From contig JAPLDJ010000001.1 of assembly GCA_026391805.1 (NCBI GenBank), forward strand, positions 1 to 64,000: a DNA stretch of 64,000 nucleotides. Direction: 5' to 3'. Position 1 is the stretch's first letter. Every line of letters starts with the position of its first letter. The position numbers were made by a program, and so were the translations under genes. Positions 1-9,001 of this stretch are shown here, piece by piece. This DNA is from Bacteroidota bacterium. GTDB taxonomy: Bacteria > Bacteroidota > Bacteroidia > Bacteroidales > FEN-979. The notes below the pieces were generated by a model. It did no database searches. It worked only from the letters and a program-made list of their open reading frames with translations, and was not told the DNA's origin.

Positions 1-17
1 ATAAAATCTATGAAAAT

Positions 18-132
18 GGGTGGTCAATTTGCTCCGGAAACGGGGTGGTCAGTTTGCTCCGGAAAACAACTAAAAAGTGACCTGTTTAGAGGTGGTCAAT
101 TTGCTCCGGAATCAGGTGGTCAATTTGACCGG
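18..132. repeat. Four tandem-spaced copies of ~21-bp GGTGGTCAATTTGCTCCGGAA-like repeat; likely terminal repeats of an IS21-family element or remnant
   Basis: Copies at about 18-39, 43-64, 90-111 and 112-132 (the last diverged: GGTGGTCAATTTGACCGGA). Multiple terminal repeats of this kind are typical of IS21-family ends in Bacteroidetes; no transposase in the window. Confidence 0.6.
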
Positions 133-435
133 ATTCTCCAATATGCCATTGAAAATAAAATTTATTTGGTATTTCAGAATCGACCTTTGTCATTTGATTA
201 TAAAAATCATCGAAAATCAAAATTGATGCACTTTACTCATTCGGATCAATGAAGATCGAAAATGCATATTCCATGAATGTTCCTAACTCCCAATGAGTAA
301 AATTAAAACAATATTCCAATATCATATGCAAGTGACTTAAAATATCTTTATATGCTCTACTATTACACAGCCATATGATTTACTTTCAAGTTACAAAAGG
401 ATGAAAAAGCCCTGTTTCCCTGGATTTTAATGCTA

Positions 436-495
436 CTATGTACCTTCGTCAGCGAAGGAATAAAACCGGTCATCACCCAACATGAGTGATTCACC
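436..495 (-). pseudogene. C-terminal remnant of a radC-like gene
   Basis: Minus-strand translation ...LMLGDDRFYSFADEGT* matches the C-terminus of the RadC encoded at 2698-3438 (...IIVGDDRFYSFADEGVL*). Confidence 0.65.
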
Positions 496-677
496 TTGAA
501 ATATTGTGACTGAGCCCTTCATGAGCCGTTAGATCCCTTTTAATTATCCGCCATTTATCCGGCATATCCCCATTTTATTCGCCATAAACTATTTTTCCAA
601 CAGGCTTTAATTGTGCAATTGAGACAATTATGGTGCAATCTCGACGCAATTGACGCAATTATGACGCAATTCTCATA

Positions 678-1694
678 TTATAATTGATTAATTCTTGCTT
701 TTAATTCGTAAAGCCGGGCTATCAATTTATCGAACGGCAATGAAGGTTTGTATAGCATACTTTCCTTCATTGCAACATAATCCTTTTCCCATTCACCAAT
801 GATGGAGTCCGGTGGTATCATATTTATTTTATCGGGAGTATGATTTGAGTAATCAATCCCCCTCAAAGGAGTTATAGTTCTGCGATGTTCAACAATGGTC
901 TGATACAGGTCCTTATCCGCAAGCGCTGCTTTGGCAAACCTGGTGTCCATCAATTTTTCCAGGTCATAAAGGTGTCGGCTTTTCCGCTCTACTTTTATTT
1001 TCTTAAGAGGGTGCTGAAACTCTTCGTGTAAAAGAAAAATTTTTTCCAGGAAAGTCCTTTCCGGTCTGACGGTTGGAATAGTTATAAGTTCATCGGCAAA
1101 GGGCCGGCCTTTGAAATGTTCGCCAACGAATGAGGTAAAACTGCATTTTTCGAAAGGTTCCATCATTGATCGGCTCCCTACTTCAATCAATACCCTGGGC
1201 TGCAAATATGAAACAAGGTCCGTTACTGCTGGGTAATAAATTTCTATGATCAGCGGGTCCTGGTCATGGCTCTTAATTTCGCCTAACTGAAAAGTTACAT
1301 TGTCGAAACCTGCATCGGAAAATTTTCGTCTGAGTTCCGGAAAATAATTCTCTGAAATAAATTGAAATGATTGTTCTCTGAGTTTTCTTACCTGTGAACC
1401 GGTCATTTCATTATCCTTTTTGTCAAAGCCTAAAAACCTTCTGTCCAGCGCAAGGTCAATATCCTCTGAAAACCGGTCTATCAATCCCCATGCTTTACTT
1501 AACGAAGTACCTCCTTTGAAAACTGTATGAGGAGCGATAGAGGTGTTAAATACAAGATCAATGGTTTGAACTACCCACCAGTCTTTTTCTACAGCAGCAT
1601 CGGGCAAACCAATAGCCGCCGACGTTTCAGCAAATATATTGCGCCTGGTTTGGTCAGTTAGCTTAAACCATTCCTTTAATATAGCCGGATTCAT
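678..1694 (-). CDS. Nucleotidyltransferase AbiEii/AbiGii-type toxin (type IV TA)
   Basis: 338 aa; TVFKGGTSLSKAWGLIDRFSEDIDLALD nucleotidyltransferase signature; overlaps the AbiEi-like antitoxin gene by 4 nt. Confidence 0.85.
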   Translation of the reverse strand: MNPAILKEWFKLTDQTRRNIFAETSAAIGLPDAAVEKDWWVVQTIDLVFNTSIAPHTVFKGGTSLSKAWGLIDRFSEDIDLALDRRFLGFDKKDNEMTGSQVRKLREQSFQFISENYFPELRRKFSDAGFDNVTFQLGEIKSHDQDPLIIEIYYPAVTDLVSYLQPRVLIEVGSRSMMEPFEKCSFTSFVGEHFKGRPFADELITIPTVRPERTFLEKIFLLHEEFQHPLKKIKVERKSRHLYDLEKLMDTRFAKAALADKDLYQTIVEHRRTITPLRGIDYSNHTPDKINMIPPDSIIGEWEKDYVAMKESMLYKPSLPFDKLIARLYELKARINQL

Positions 1695-2302
1695 TCCTTG
1701 TTATCATTTAACACCTGTTGCATGATTTGCCTGATCCATTCCGGAGCAAGTCGTATATCATGCAGGAGATGAGTAGGTTTTTCTTTTTTCAGCAATGACT
1801 GAATTTTTTCTATTTCATTGGGAGTCGCTTTGTCCTTGCCAATGTTTTTTAAAGCCTGGATAACTAAGCTGCTAATGGCACCAATAGCAATCACATTTTT
1901 AGGAGTGGCTTTTTTGAAGGTGATTGTTCTCTTACCAACTTTAATTTTTCTGGCTGCTCCATCGGTAAGATACACCAGGTTCATGGGTACCTGTGTGGAC
2001 AGACCCAGCCTGTTCAGGGCATATACTCCGGTGGGTATAATCCGGGCTTTGTCTCTCCTTGCGATAGCTTTGGCAATAGTTTCAATGCTGGGGGTGACCG
2101 GGCCGATAACAGGGTCTATTTCCGGCCTTACATAAATGCCTGTTGCAACTCTTACTAATTCGCCATATTTCACAAGACGTTGCAGTGCTTTACGGACAGC
2201 TTCTGAATTGCCTTTTGAAATGAAATCATCACCAAAAAACAGCGTACCCCTTCTGGCTTTTTTAATTTTTGTAAGTATCTGAATTACAATGTTAATATTC
2301 AT
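1691..2302 (-). CDS. AbiEi-like antitoxin (DUF6088-type), start re-called at MNINIVIQ
   Basis: Winged-helix-like N-terminus (GNSEAVRKALQRLVKYGELVRVATGIYVRP) and position directly upstream of the AbiEii toxin. The supplied ORF starts at 2347, but that start would read through an inverted repeat. Confidence 0.75.
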   Translation of the reverse strand: MNINIVIQILTKIKKARRGTLFFGDDFISKGNSEAVRKALQRLVKYGELVRVATGIYVRPEIDPVIGPVTPSIETIAKAIARRDKARIIPTGVYALNRLGLSTQVPMNLVYLTDGAARKIKVGKRTITFKKATPKNVIAIGAISSLVIQALKNIGKDKATPNEIEKIQSLLKKEKPTHLLHDIRLAPEWIRQIMQQVLNDNKE

Positions 2303-2317
2303 TTTATGCGAAATTAA

Positions 2318-2346
2318 TGTCCCAAATTTAGTAAATATTTGGGACA
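2318..2346. promoter_or_regulatory. Inverted repeat TGTCCCAAAT-N9-ATTTGGGACA upstream of the abiE pair (candidate autoregulatory operator)
   Basis: Perfect 10-bp arms 16 bp upstream of the re-called antitoxin start at 2302. Confidence 0.6.
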
Positions 2347-2655
2347 CTGATATTAAATTTGCCGTAATCCTTTATCTTTTTTGTGATGTTATTGTTGGTT
2401 TCCAACAAACGCCAGTAAACGAAAATACTGGCAAATGTTTGAAATTGAGATTTTGTTCATTCTTCTTTATATATCTTTAAATTCAGTGTCGAATTGCATG
2501 GCTGGTCAAGTCGCACCCGGACGGGTTGTAAGATGGTCCCAACCGCTTACAGAGTAAAATTAAAACATTATTCCGGAATCAGGTGCAATTGCACCTATGT
2601 CATCTTTAAACATCTCCTATTGAGATAATTACAAAGTACCCGCATAAATATAAAA

Positions 2656-2692
2656 AAGCCCCGGTACCGGCAGCTATCGGTGCCCGGGGCTT
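2656..2692 (-). terminator. Rho-independent terminator downstream of radC
   Basis: Stem AAGCCCCGG...CCGGGGCTT followed by a T tract on the minus strand. Confidence 0.75.
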
Positions 2693-2697
2693 GGATT

Positions 2698-3438
2698 CTA
2701 TAAAACCCCTTCATCAGCGAAGGAATAAAACCGGTCATCTCCGACAATGATGTGATCCAGGACAGCTACATCGAGCAGTAAGCCGCAATCCTTGATCTTC
2801 TTTGTTATCTTATTGTCGGCTTCACTGGGTGTGACTGTTCCAGATGGGTGGTTGTGCCCGAGCAGTATGGAGGTTGCATGCTGTTCAAGACAAATCTGAA
2901 ATATCTTTTTCGGATCAACAACGGTCCCGGATATTCCACCTTCGGAAATTTTGACTTTCTTAATGACCCTGTTTGCCCTGTTCAGCAACAGAAGCCAGAA
3001 TTCTTCATAAGGCAGGTCGCCCATCAGGGAATGAAAGATTTCAAAGGCATCCTGGCTCTTGGAAATCTTATTTTTGAAGATCACTTCTGATTCATTCCGC
3101 CGGCGGGCCAGAGCAAACATGGCAGCGATCTTCACGGCACGTTTTTCACCGATTCCTTTGATCTTCTGAAGGTCTGAAACGCTGAACTTCCAGAATTCGC
3201 ACAGGTTATTTCCGCAGATTGACAGGGTTTTCATGGCAATGTCCAAAGAATTTTCCCCGGAAACACCTGAGCCAATGATGATACTCAGAAGTTCAGCGTC
3301 TGACAAACTGCCGTTGCCCTTGAGCAGGAGTTTCTGACTTGGCAGGTCATCTTCTGCCCAGTAACGCATCGGGATTCTGTTTTCGTAGTTTTTGCCGCCT
3401 TCCCTGGCAAGTTCCGGTTTCATGATCATTTTTTTCAT
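2698..3438 (-). CDS. radC: RadC family JAB-domain protein
   Basis: 246 aa; ...LSIIIGSGVSGENS...KIKGIGEKRAVKIAA...LLGHNHPSGTVTPSEAD...DHIIVGDDRFYSFADEG. Confidence 0.9.
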   Translation of the reverse strand: MKKMIMKPELAREGGKNYENRIPMRYWAEDDLPSQKLLLKGNGSLSDAELLSIIIGSGVSGENSLDIAMKTLSICGNNLCEFWKFSVSDLQKIKGIGEKRAVKIAAMFALARRRNESEVIFKNKISKSQDAFEIFHSLMGDLPYEEFWLLLLNRANRVIKKVKISEGGISGTVVDPKKIFQICLEQHATSILLGHNHPSGTVTPSEADNKITKKIKDCGLLLDVAVLDHIIVGDDRFYSFADEGVL

Positions 3439-3914
3439 AGTAGATTAGTTTTAAGCAGCCCTTGGCCGCAGTGAGTAAATGAAATTTGCCGGAAGAGAGA
3501 ATGCGGAGTGAAAATTTTAAACAAACATTCAGGTCAGATTGTTTCGCATGGAAGAATCTGAATGAACCTGGAAGGCGACAGTTCCTGAAGGAGGTCGTGT
3601 TTAGCGAGACAATATTTTCACAAGCATAACTTTGTGAATTTCGATTTACTACTGGGTAGGATTTTTGCAACTTTTTCTAAAAGTCGCCCCGGACATGCTG
3701 ATTCGGCATCGACTTCTTTTTTGCCAAGCCTTTTTCTTTGTTGTGATCTGGAAAGAAAAAAGCGCAATGAATAGGCACGGAATTAAAAATTGTCGGAACT
3801 CCCGGAGTTACAATTTTTCATAGAGTTTCATTTTAACAGATCTGATCCGAAAGCAGTATCAGAAAATCCCGGATTTATACTGCGGATCACCTGATTGGAG
3901 CCATTGCGACCATA

Positions 3915-3952
3915 AAAATAGCTGTCAGTCCCGAGTATCGGAACTGACAGCT
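3915..3952 (-). terminator. Hairpin terminator downstream of the 56-aa ORF
   Basis: AGCTGTCAGT...ACTGACAGCT followed by ATTTTTA on the minus strand. Confidence 0.6.
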
Positions 3953-3965
3953 TCGCTGAAGGCAA

Positions 3966-4136
3966 TTAATTTTTTATTGAGAATTGCCCCTGGAACTCTT
4001 TCAGTTCCCAATCGAACTTTTCAGGATCGGAGGCAATGATTTCTTCTGTGTAACCAGGGTAGTAAATCTGATCCATCATTTCGGAGAAGATTTCAACGAT
4101 TGACTGTTCTTTTGTTGTTTCGGCTAAAGCTTTCAT
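3966..4136 (-). CDS. Small hypothetical protein (56 aa), absent from the ORF track
   Basis: MKALAETTKEQSIVEIFSEMMDQIYYPGYTEEIIASDPEKFDWELKEFQGQFSIKN*; followed by a terminator hairpin. Confidence 0.6.
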   Translation of the reverse strand: MKALAETTKEQSIVEIFSEMMDQIYYPGYTEEIIASDPEKFDWELKEFQGQFSIKN

Positions 4137-4535
4137 AAGGCGTTTGTTTTAAGGTTAGAAATGAAATTTTTTACGCCAAAGGCAACTACCGAGAATAATA
4201 AATAATGTCAATGGGTTAGGGTCATTCCCACGATTGCGGGATGAAAGAACTCAACGAGCGACAATTCCATCAGGAGGTCGCCCTTGACAGTTTTAAGCTG
4301 TACCAGGTCCAGACGGTACTTTTAAAGCGAATTATCCGCAGGTACCTTCGTAGCAAAATTTCGAGCTAAACCGTGTGTCGGCCAGATGGGGTTTCTTTTT
4401 TGCCAAGCTTATTTCTTTAGCCCTGATTTGTAAAGAAAAAAGCGGCCGATTTTGGTTTTACCTGTAAAATTTCGTTAGTTATTCATCTTTAACGGTTTAA
4501 CCGTTTGAATACCCCCGAAATTTTACTTGTACCTC

Positions 4536-4878
4536 ACGGAGTGCCCGCCACGCCCTATCGGGAAATGCAATTGCACAAAGGCTTTTTTAGGGATATATGA
4601 ATTGATATTGAATACTTTAGGTTTGGAACAGGGTGTATAGGGAGGCGGTTTGCTCCCCCAGGCAGATGGTTCTTTTGCTTCGTTTCTTGACATCCGCACC
4701 AAGAAAAGAAGTCCGGTGAAATTGAAAGTAACAAAAATATTTTATCATCTCCTTGATATTTAGAATTATAAGGGTGTAAATGCACACTTATAATATCAAA
4801 ATGTCCACAGAGTGCACGCCCCGCCCTATCGAAAAATACAATTGCAGTGAATCCTTTTTTAGGGATATATGAATTGAT
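4536..4878. repeat. Pair of ~72-bp imperfect direct repeats (4536-4607 and 4807-4878)
   Basis: Shared GAGTGC(C/A)CGCC(A/C)CGCCCTATCG...AATTGCA...CTTTTTTAGGGATATATGAATTGAT. Confidence 0.75.
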
Positions 4879-4979
4879 GCTATATATATTTGGTTGCAGA
4901 TAAGATCAGGAATGAAGGGGAGATGCTCCCCTTCATCGACCAGTATTCAGTCTCAACTTGTACCTTGGAAATTGATCCC

Positions 4980-5603
4980 CTATTCGAAATCATTGTATTC
5001 GCCTTCTGTAGGGTCCCCGGCGGCTAACAGGATGTCCTTGTACTCAGCAATTGGAGAAGCATCGATCAATGCAACCACTTTTCTGTGCAGCTTCAATAGT
5101 GCTTTCTGGGCTTTGGTATCAATGAGCTTGAAATATTCCGATTTGAGAAATGAATAATTGACTAAGAGAAGTTGAACAGGAGGCTGGATCTTCGATGGAT
5201 CAGGTAACCCCGTATCTTCTTTATCAAGATTATTGGCCTTGATAATTCTGTTAAGAAATCTGTTAACAGCAGCGAAATCATTCATTAATTCTGCTTTCCG
5301 GAGGGATTCTATTGCCCATTGCGTAACCATATTGCGAACAAACTGACGGTCCATGCCACCAATGGGGCCAAAACACCTGGTGCAATTGTACACATCCCGG
5401 TAAGCCTGCATCTTGGAAATACCGTGAATTTTCATGAGCATTTTAACCACATCCCTTTCAACCCCATTCTGGTTGATCAACATGGAATAAGCAGTTTCAA
5501 GACGGAAACGGATTTGGTTATCATGCTTGGATAATTTTATTTTATCTGACTGATAATATAATCTGATCCGTTCAAGTGTTTTTTCTGAACCCAGGTTTCT
5601 CAT
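4980..5603 (-). CDS. Hypothetical mobile-element protein, possibly small-terminase-like HTH
   Basis: 207 aa; MLMKIHGISKMQAYRDVYNCTRCFG segment resembles phage HTH/TerS-type N-termini; in line with the primase genes. Confidence 0.55.
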   Translation of the reverse strand: MRNLGSEKTLERIRLYYQSDKIKLSKHDNQIRFRLETAYSMLINQNGVERDVVKMLMKIHGISKMQAYRDVYNCTRCFGPIGGMDRQFVRNMVTQWAIESLRKAELMNDFAAVNRFLNRIIKANNLDKEDTGLPDPSKIQPPVQLLLVNYSFLKSEYFKLIDTKAQKALLKLHRKVVALIDASPIAEYKDILLAAGDPTEGEYNDFE

Positions 5604-5664
5604 TGGTCTTCAAATATTTGATAATCATATGAATTGATCTCATGCCGGGAAAACTGAATCGGTC

Positions 5665-6537
5665 TTATTGGATTCTTCTGTTCATCAAAAACTCGTTGAA
5701 GTCTTTGTGATCCGGATAGAGTATCGGTGCCCAATCACAGATATGCTTATAACTGGTCATTAGGCTTTGTGTAGCGGTCCTTCCGGCCTGGTCATTGTCA
5801 AGAAGAAGGTTAACTTCATATGTGCCTACAAGTTCAGCTTCGATCTTTGGAAGAAAAGATAAGGAGTTCAATATGATCGTTCTGTAACTTGGAACCTGCC
5901 TGTAATAGGTGCAACACGATAAGTAATCCATGAATCCTTCAAATACATTGAGTTTTGAATTATCCTTTCCGCGGATCGTTGTAAAATATTTTGGACTTGA
6001 ACCGGTTTTAAAGTAAGCGCTCCGTAATTCATATCCACCCTTGTCATTTGCAAATGCCAGGGCGAAATACTGCTTCCCATGAACGGTATAATATGCTTCC
6101 TTAAGAATCCGGCGGGCGAATGGCATTAAAATCTTCCGGGATCTGAGGTACTGAATCAGGGCCGGGTTTGCCAACGGGTGAATGCGATCGATTTTAATAC
6201 GGCCTGAATCATCCAAAGGTTCAAAGCGATGCTCCCCTATGGGATAGGAACTGCCGCCAATATGTGCTAAGGCTTCCGGCACCGAATAATTGTTCAGCTT
6301 TATTACAAGGTCAATGAGATTGCCGCCTTCACCGGTTCCGAAATCATACCAGAGATTCTTGTTCAGGTCTACCTTGAAACTGGGAGTTTTTTCCTGTCTC
6401 AAAGGACTTTGGTACCATGCACTACCATATTTAACCTTCACAGGTAGGTGACTATTCTGCTCAAGATAATCGAGAATATGAGTTTTCTTTGTTTTTGTGC
6501 AATAGCTGGTGTATCCTGAATCATCGTCTTTCTTCAT
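5665..6537 (-). CDS. CHC2 zinc finger / Toprim DNA primase
   Basis: 290 aa; SPLRQEKTPSFKVDLNKNLWYDFGTGEGGNLIDLV, and toprim-like NVFEGFMDYLS...LLLDNDQAGRTATQ. Confidence 0.85.
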   Translation of the reverse strand: MKKDDDSGYTSYCTKTKKTHILDYLEQNSHLPVKVKYGSAWYQSPLRQEKTPSFKVDLNKNLWYDFGTGEGGNLIDLVIKLNNYSVPEALAHIGGSSYPIGEHRFEPLDDSGRIKIDRIHPLANPALIQYLRSRKILMPFARRILKEAYYTVHGKQYFALAFANDKGGYELRSAYFKTGSSPKYFTTIRGKDNSKLNVFEGFMDYLSCCTYYRQVPSYRTIILNSLSFLPKIEAELVGTYEVNLLLDNDQAGRTATQSLMTSYKHICDWAPILYPDHKDFNEFLMNRRIQ

Positions 6538-6732
6538 GAAAAATTATTTTAAGGGTTTTTGATTTACTGATTTACTATTTTATTAATGTCTTGATTTGTA
6601 ATTATATATGTCTATAAAGGTTGGTAGAAGAGGTAAATTTACCTCCTATTTACTATTGATTTACCTTCGATTTACTTAGATACATCAGTGTTTTAGCGTA
6701 TTAGTAAACAGGTAAACGATTTTTCGGAAAAT

Positions 6733-8097
6733 CTAAATTTTCGATTCGACAAACTCACGGGTCACTGTATAATATTTTCCGGTAGTCGTGGTAAATGAAA
6801 TCTTGGAAACCATCATTTGAGCCCCATCCTCATAGTTGTCCGTAATGGAAGGAAATTTGAATTTATTATTTTTTGATTGAGGAAGTTTCCATTCCTCTTT
6901 AAGGATATAACCGAGCTGCGATGCCAGGCCTGTAATTTGTCTCAGGGATTTCTCAAGCTCATGGGACAGTCTGACCGGTGTTACATGAATTTCATCCCCT
7001 GTTGCTTCAAAAGCAAAAATGTCTTCGAACCACCTTAACAGTTCCTTTTGAATAATGCTACGGGTGTGGATCCTGATCCTGGTGAGCGCCTCAGTCTCGT
7101 AAACCTTAGGATCAAACCATAACCTGCTTTTCTTGGGATAAACCATTTGACGAGTCTTTAACATATAAAGGAATGCCGGGATTTCATTTTCCAGGTGGGT
7201 CATTAGTTCCGGAATGAAATCACCGGGAGTAAGTTCCGGTACCTTCACTACAAAAAACCGATTGTCATCCTCATCCATCTTTATAAAATTATCCTCCGTG
7301 TTGCTTGACAGGATTAATTTTCCGAAGAAATCCATCCGGATCGTATCCCTGCCTTTAGCTTCCATATTAATTGAATCGGTTGTTGTAAGCCGCTTGATCT
7401 TTTCCTTTATGATGGTCTTATCGATAAAAGACTCGTCAATGCAAACAATCAGCTTGCTTGCATAGAGAGAATTAAAGTTGGTGCTGAATTCCTCATTTCC
7501 CAGGATGATGGCATTTCGTCCGAAAATGGAACAAAGCCACTTCATATAGGTGGATTTGCCGGTCTCCTGTATTTTCGAGACAAGACAGATGACCGGAAGA
7601 TTCTGGGTAGGGTTTTCGTAAAGGATCTTAAGGTAGTCCAGAACGATATCAAGTTTGTCCTGGAAGATCCGGGAGAGGAATTTCATTGTAATGGTCACAT
7701 CCCCCGGCGCTGGTGCATATTTCATCTGCTCATAGAGATTATAATATGCATCGCCGTTATGAATGTGCTCTTTTAGGTAGGTTTCGGAATTGTCCGGGAT
7801 GTTTACAAAAGCCACATATTTATTGATGTACCTGAATATCTCCTTCCCGAAGTCCCCCATAATTGCACCTTTTCTCCAAAGCTGCTGAACTGGTGTACTT
7901 TGTTTGCGGGCATTGAGAATATGGCTCAAGCGGTAATAGTCTGTTGCGACCCGGATGTATTTTTCTCCCTCACGCATAAGGATTGACGACATATCATCGG
8001 GCTGATCCTTCTCAGAAACGGAAACAGAAGTATGTTTAGAACTTCTTTCAGGAAAAGGTTCATGATTCTTTCTAAGTAATATTTGTTCATTATTCAT
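6733..8097 (-). CDS. Primase-helicase / VapE-like (DUF5906-type) replication protein
   Basis: 454 aa; LVSKIQETGKSTYMKWLCSIFG Walker A; LIVCIDESFI Walker B; LILSSNTEDNFIKMDEDDNRFFVVKVP sensor region. Confidence 0.8.
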   Translation of the reverse strand: MNNEQILLRKNHEPFPERSSKHTSVSVSEKDQPDDMSSILMREGEKYIRVATDYYRLSHILNARKQSTPVQQLWRKGAIMGDFGKEIFRYINKYVAFVNIPDNSETYLKEHIHNGDAYYNLYEQMKYAPAPGDVTITMKFLSRIFQDKLDIVLDYLKILYENPTQNLPVICLVSKIQETGKSTYMKWLCSIFGRNAIILGNEEFSTNFNSLYASKLIVCIDESFIDKTIIKEKIKRLTTTDSINMEAKGRDTIRMDFFGKLILSSNTEDNFIKMDEDDNRFFVVKVPELTPGDFIPELMTHLENEIPAFLYMLKTRQMVYPKKSRLWFDPKVYETEALTRIRIHTRSIIQKELLRWFEDIFAFEATGDEIHVTPVRLSHELEKSLRQITGLASQLGYILKEEWKLPQSKNNKFKFPSITDNYEDGAQMMVSKISFTTTTGKYYTVTREFVESKI

Positions 8098-8148
8098 ATC
8101 TTTGTACTTGAGAGTTAAGATTTTAAAAGTCAGTTCACAGATTACGAC

Positions 8149-8172
8149 AAAAGCCCGTTCCTGCGGGCTTTT
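8149..8172 (-). terminator. Rho-independent terminator
   Basis: AAAAGCCCG-TTCCTG-CGGGCTTTT hairpin between 8213-8470 and 6733-8097. Confidence 0.65.
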
Positions 8173-8212
8173 ATCGTTAAATTAATTAGGACAAGGCTTG
8201 AAACGTTTTGCA

Positions 8213-8470
8213 TTATTGTTCCAGTTTTTTTCTGAAAATAATACGGCGACGGTCCAGTCTATTTTTTTCCTCTTGTATGTAGGATCTTTTAAGGCATAAA
8301 TAACTTCTCAAAAGTTCTTTTTTTCCCTTTTTATTTAGCTCCCTGAAAAGGCGGTCGCTTTCCCAGTCCAGAATATTATTGTTCACCAGGTACTTATACA
8401 TCCTTTTTGTCTCAGACAGAATCGTCAGTTGCGAATTAAAAAGTTGATCAAGTTCACGTAAATGTTCCAT
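8213..8470 (-). CDS. Hypothetical protein (85 aa)
   Basis: Intact ORF in the co-directional element gene set. Confidence 0.5.
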   Translation of the reverse strand: MEHLRELDQLFNSQLTILSETKRMYKYLVNNNILDWESDRLFRELNKKGKKELLRSYLCLKRSYIQEEKNRLDRRRIIFRKKLEQ

Positions 8471-8564
8471 GATTAGTTGTTTTTCTGATTACAGAATATG
8501 GGAATTAATTTCCCGGTCGGAATTCCTAAGAAGCTGGTAAACCAGGTTCCCGAAAAGGAGCGGA

Positions 8565-8900
8565 TCAGGATCCGCGCTTTCTTACCAGGTATGATTCTGC
8601 GTCGGCTTTGATCTCGGAAATTGTTTTTTTTCTGCCGGACAAGATCCAGGCAACAAGTTCCTGTTTTGAGAAATAGAGACGTTTTCCCCGCTTGCAGACA
8701 GGAACTTCAGAGCGCTGAACCAGACCGTAGACTGTCGGGACAGTGAGATGAATAATCTCGGCTGCTTCCCGGATGGTCAATAGTTTATCCTCTTCGGGCT
8801 CGGGAGTATTGGTTTGTGAAAGTAGAAGCCGTTCGATGTTTTCGAGCTTCTCATAGAGCTGTGTAACAGCCTGGGGTAATTTTTCAAATGTCATTTCCAT
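8565..8900 (-). CDS. Helix-turn-helix (MerR/HTH_17, excisionase-like) protein
   Basis: 111 aa; LLTIREAAEIIHLTVPTVYGLVQRSEVPVCKRGKRLYFSKQELVAWI. Confidence 0.85.
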   Translation of the reverse strand: MEMTFEKLPQAVTQLYEKLENIERLLLSQTNTPEPEEDKLLTIREAAEIIHLTVPTVYGLVQRSEVPVCKRGKRLYFSKQELVAWILSGRKKTISEIKADAESYLVRKRGS

Positions 8901-9001
8901 CGCTACATGATTTAATTGTTAAACATGCGGCAATGGTACAGTGACCTTTAGCAGGGTTACAATATGGCTGGGAGCAACCTGGTTAAAACCCGGTTAAGAT
9001 T

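Noticed and set aside
10-252. 80-aa ORF at the left edge
   Set aside because: Translation follows the IS21-like terminal repeats (GGQFAPE...); not a credible gene.
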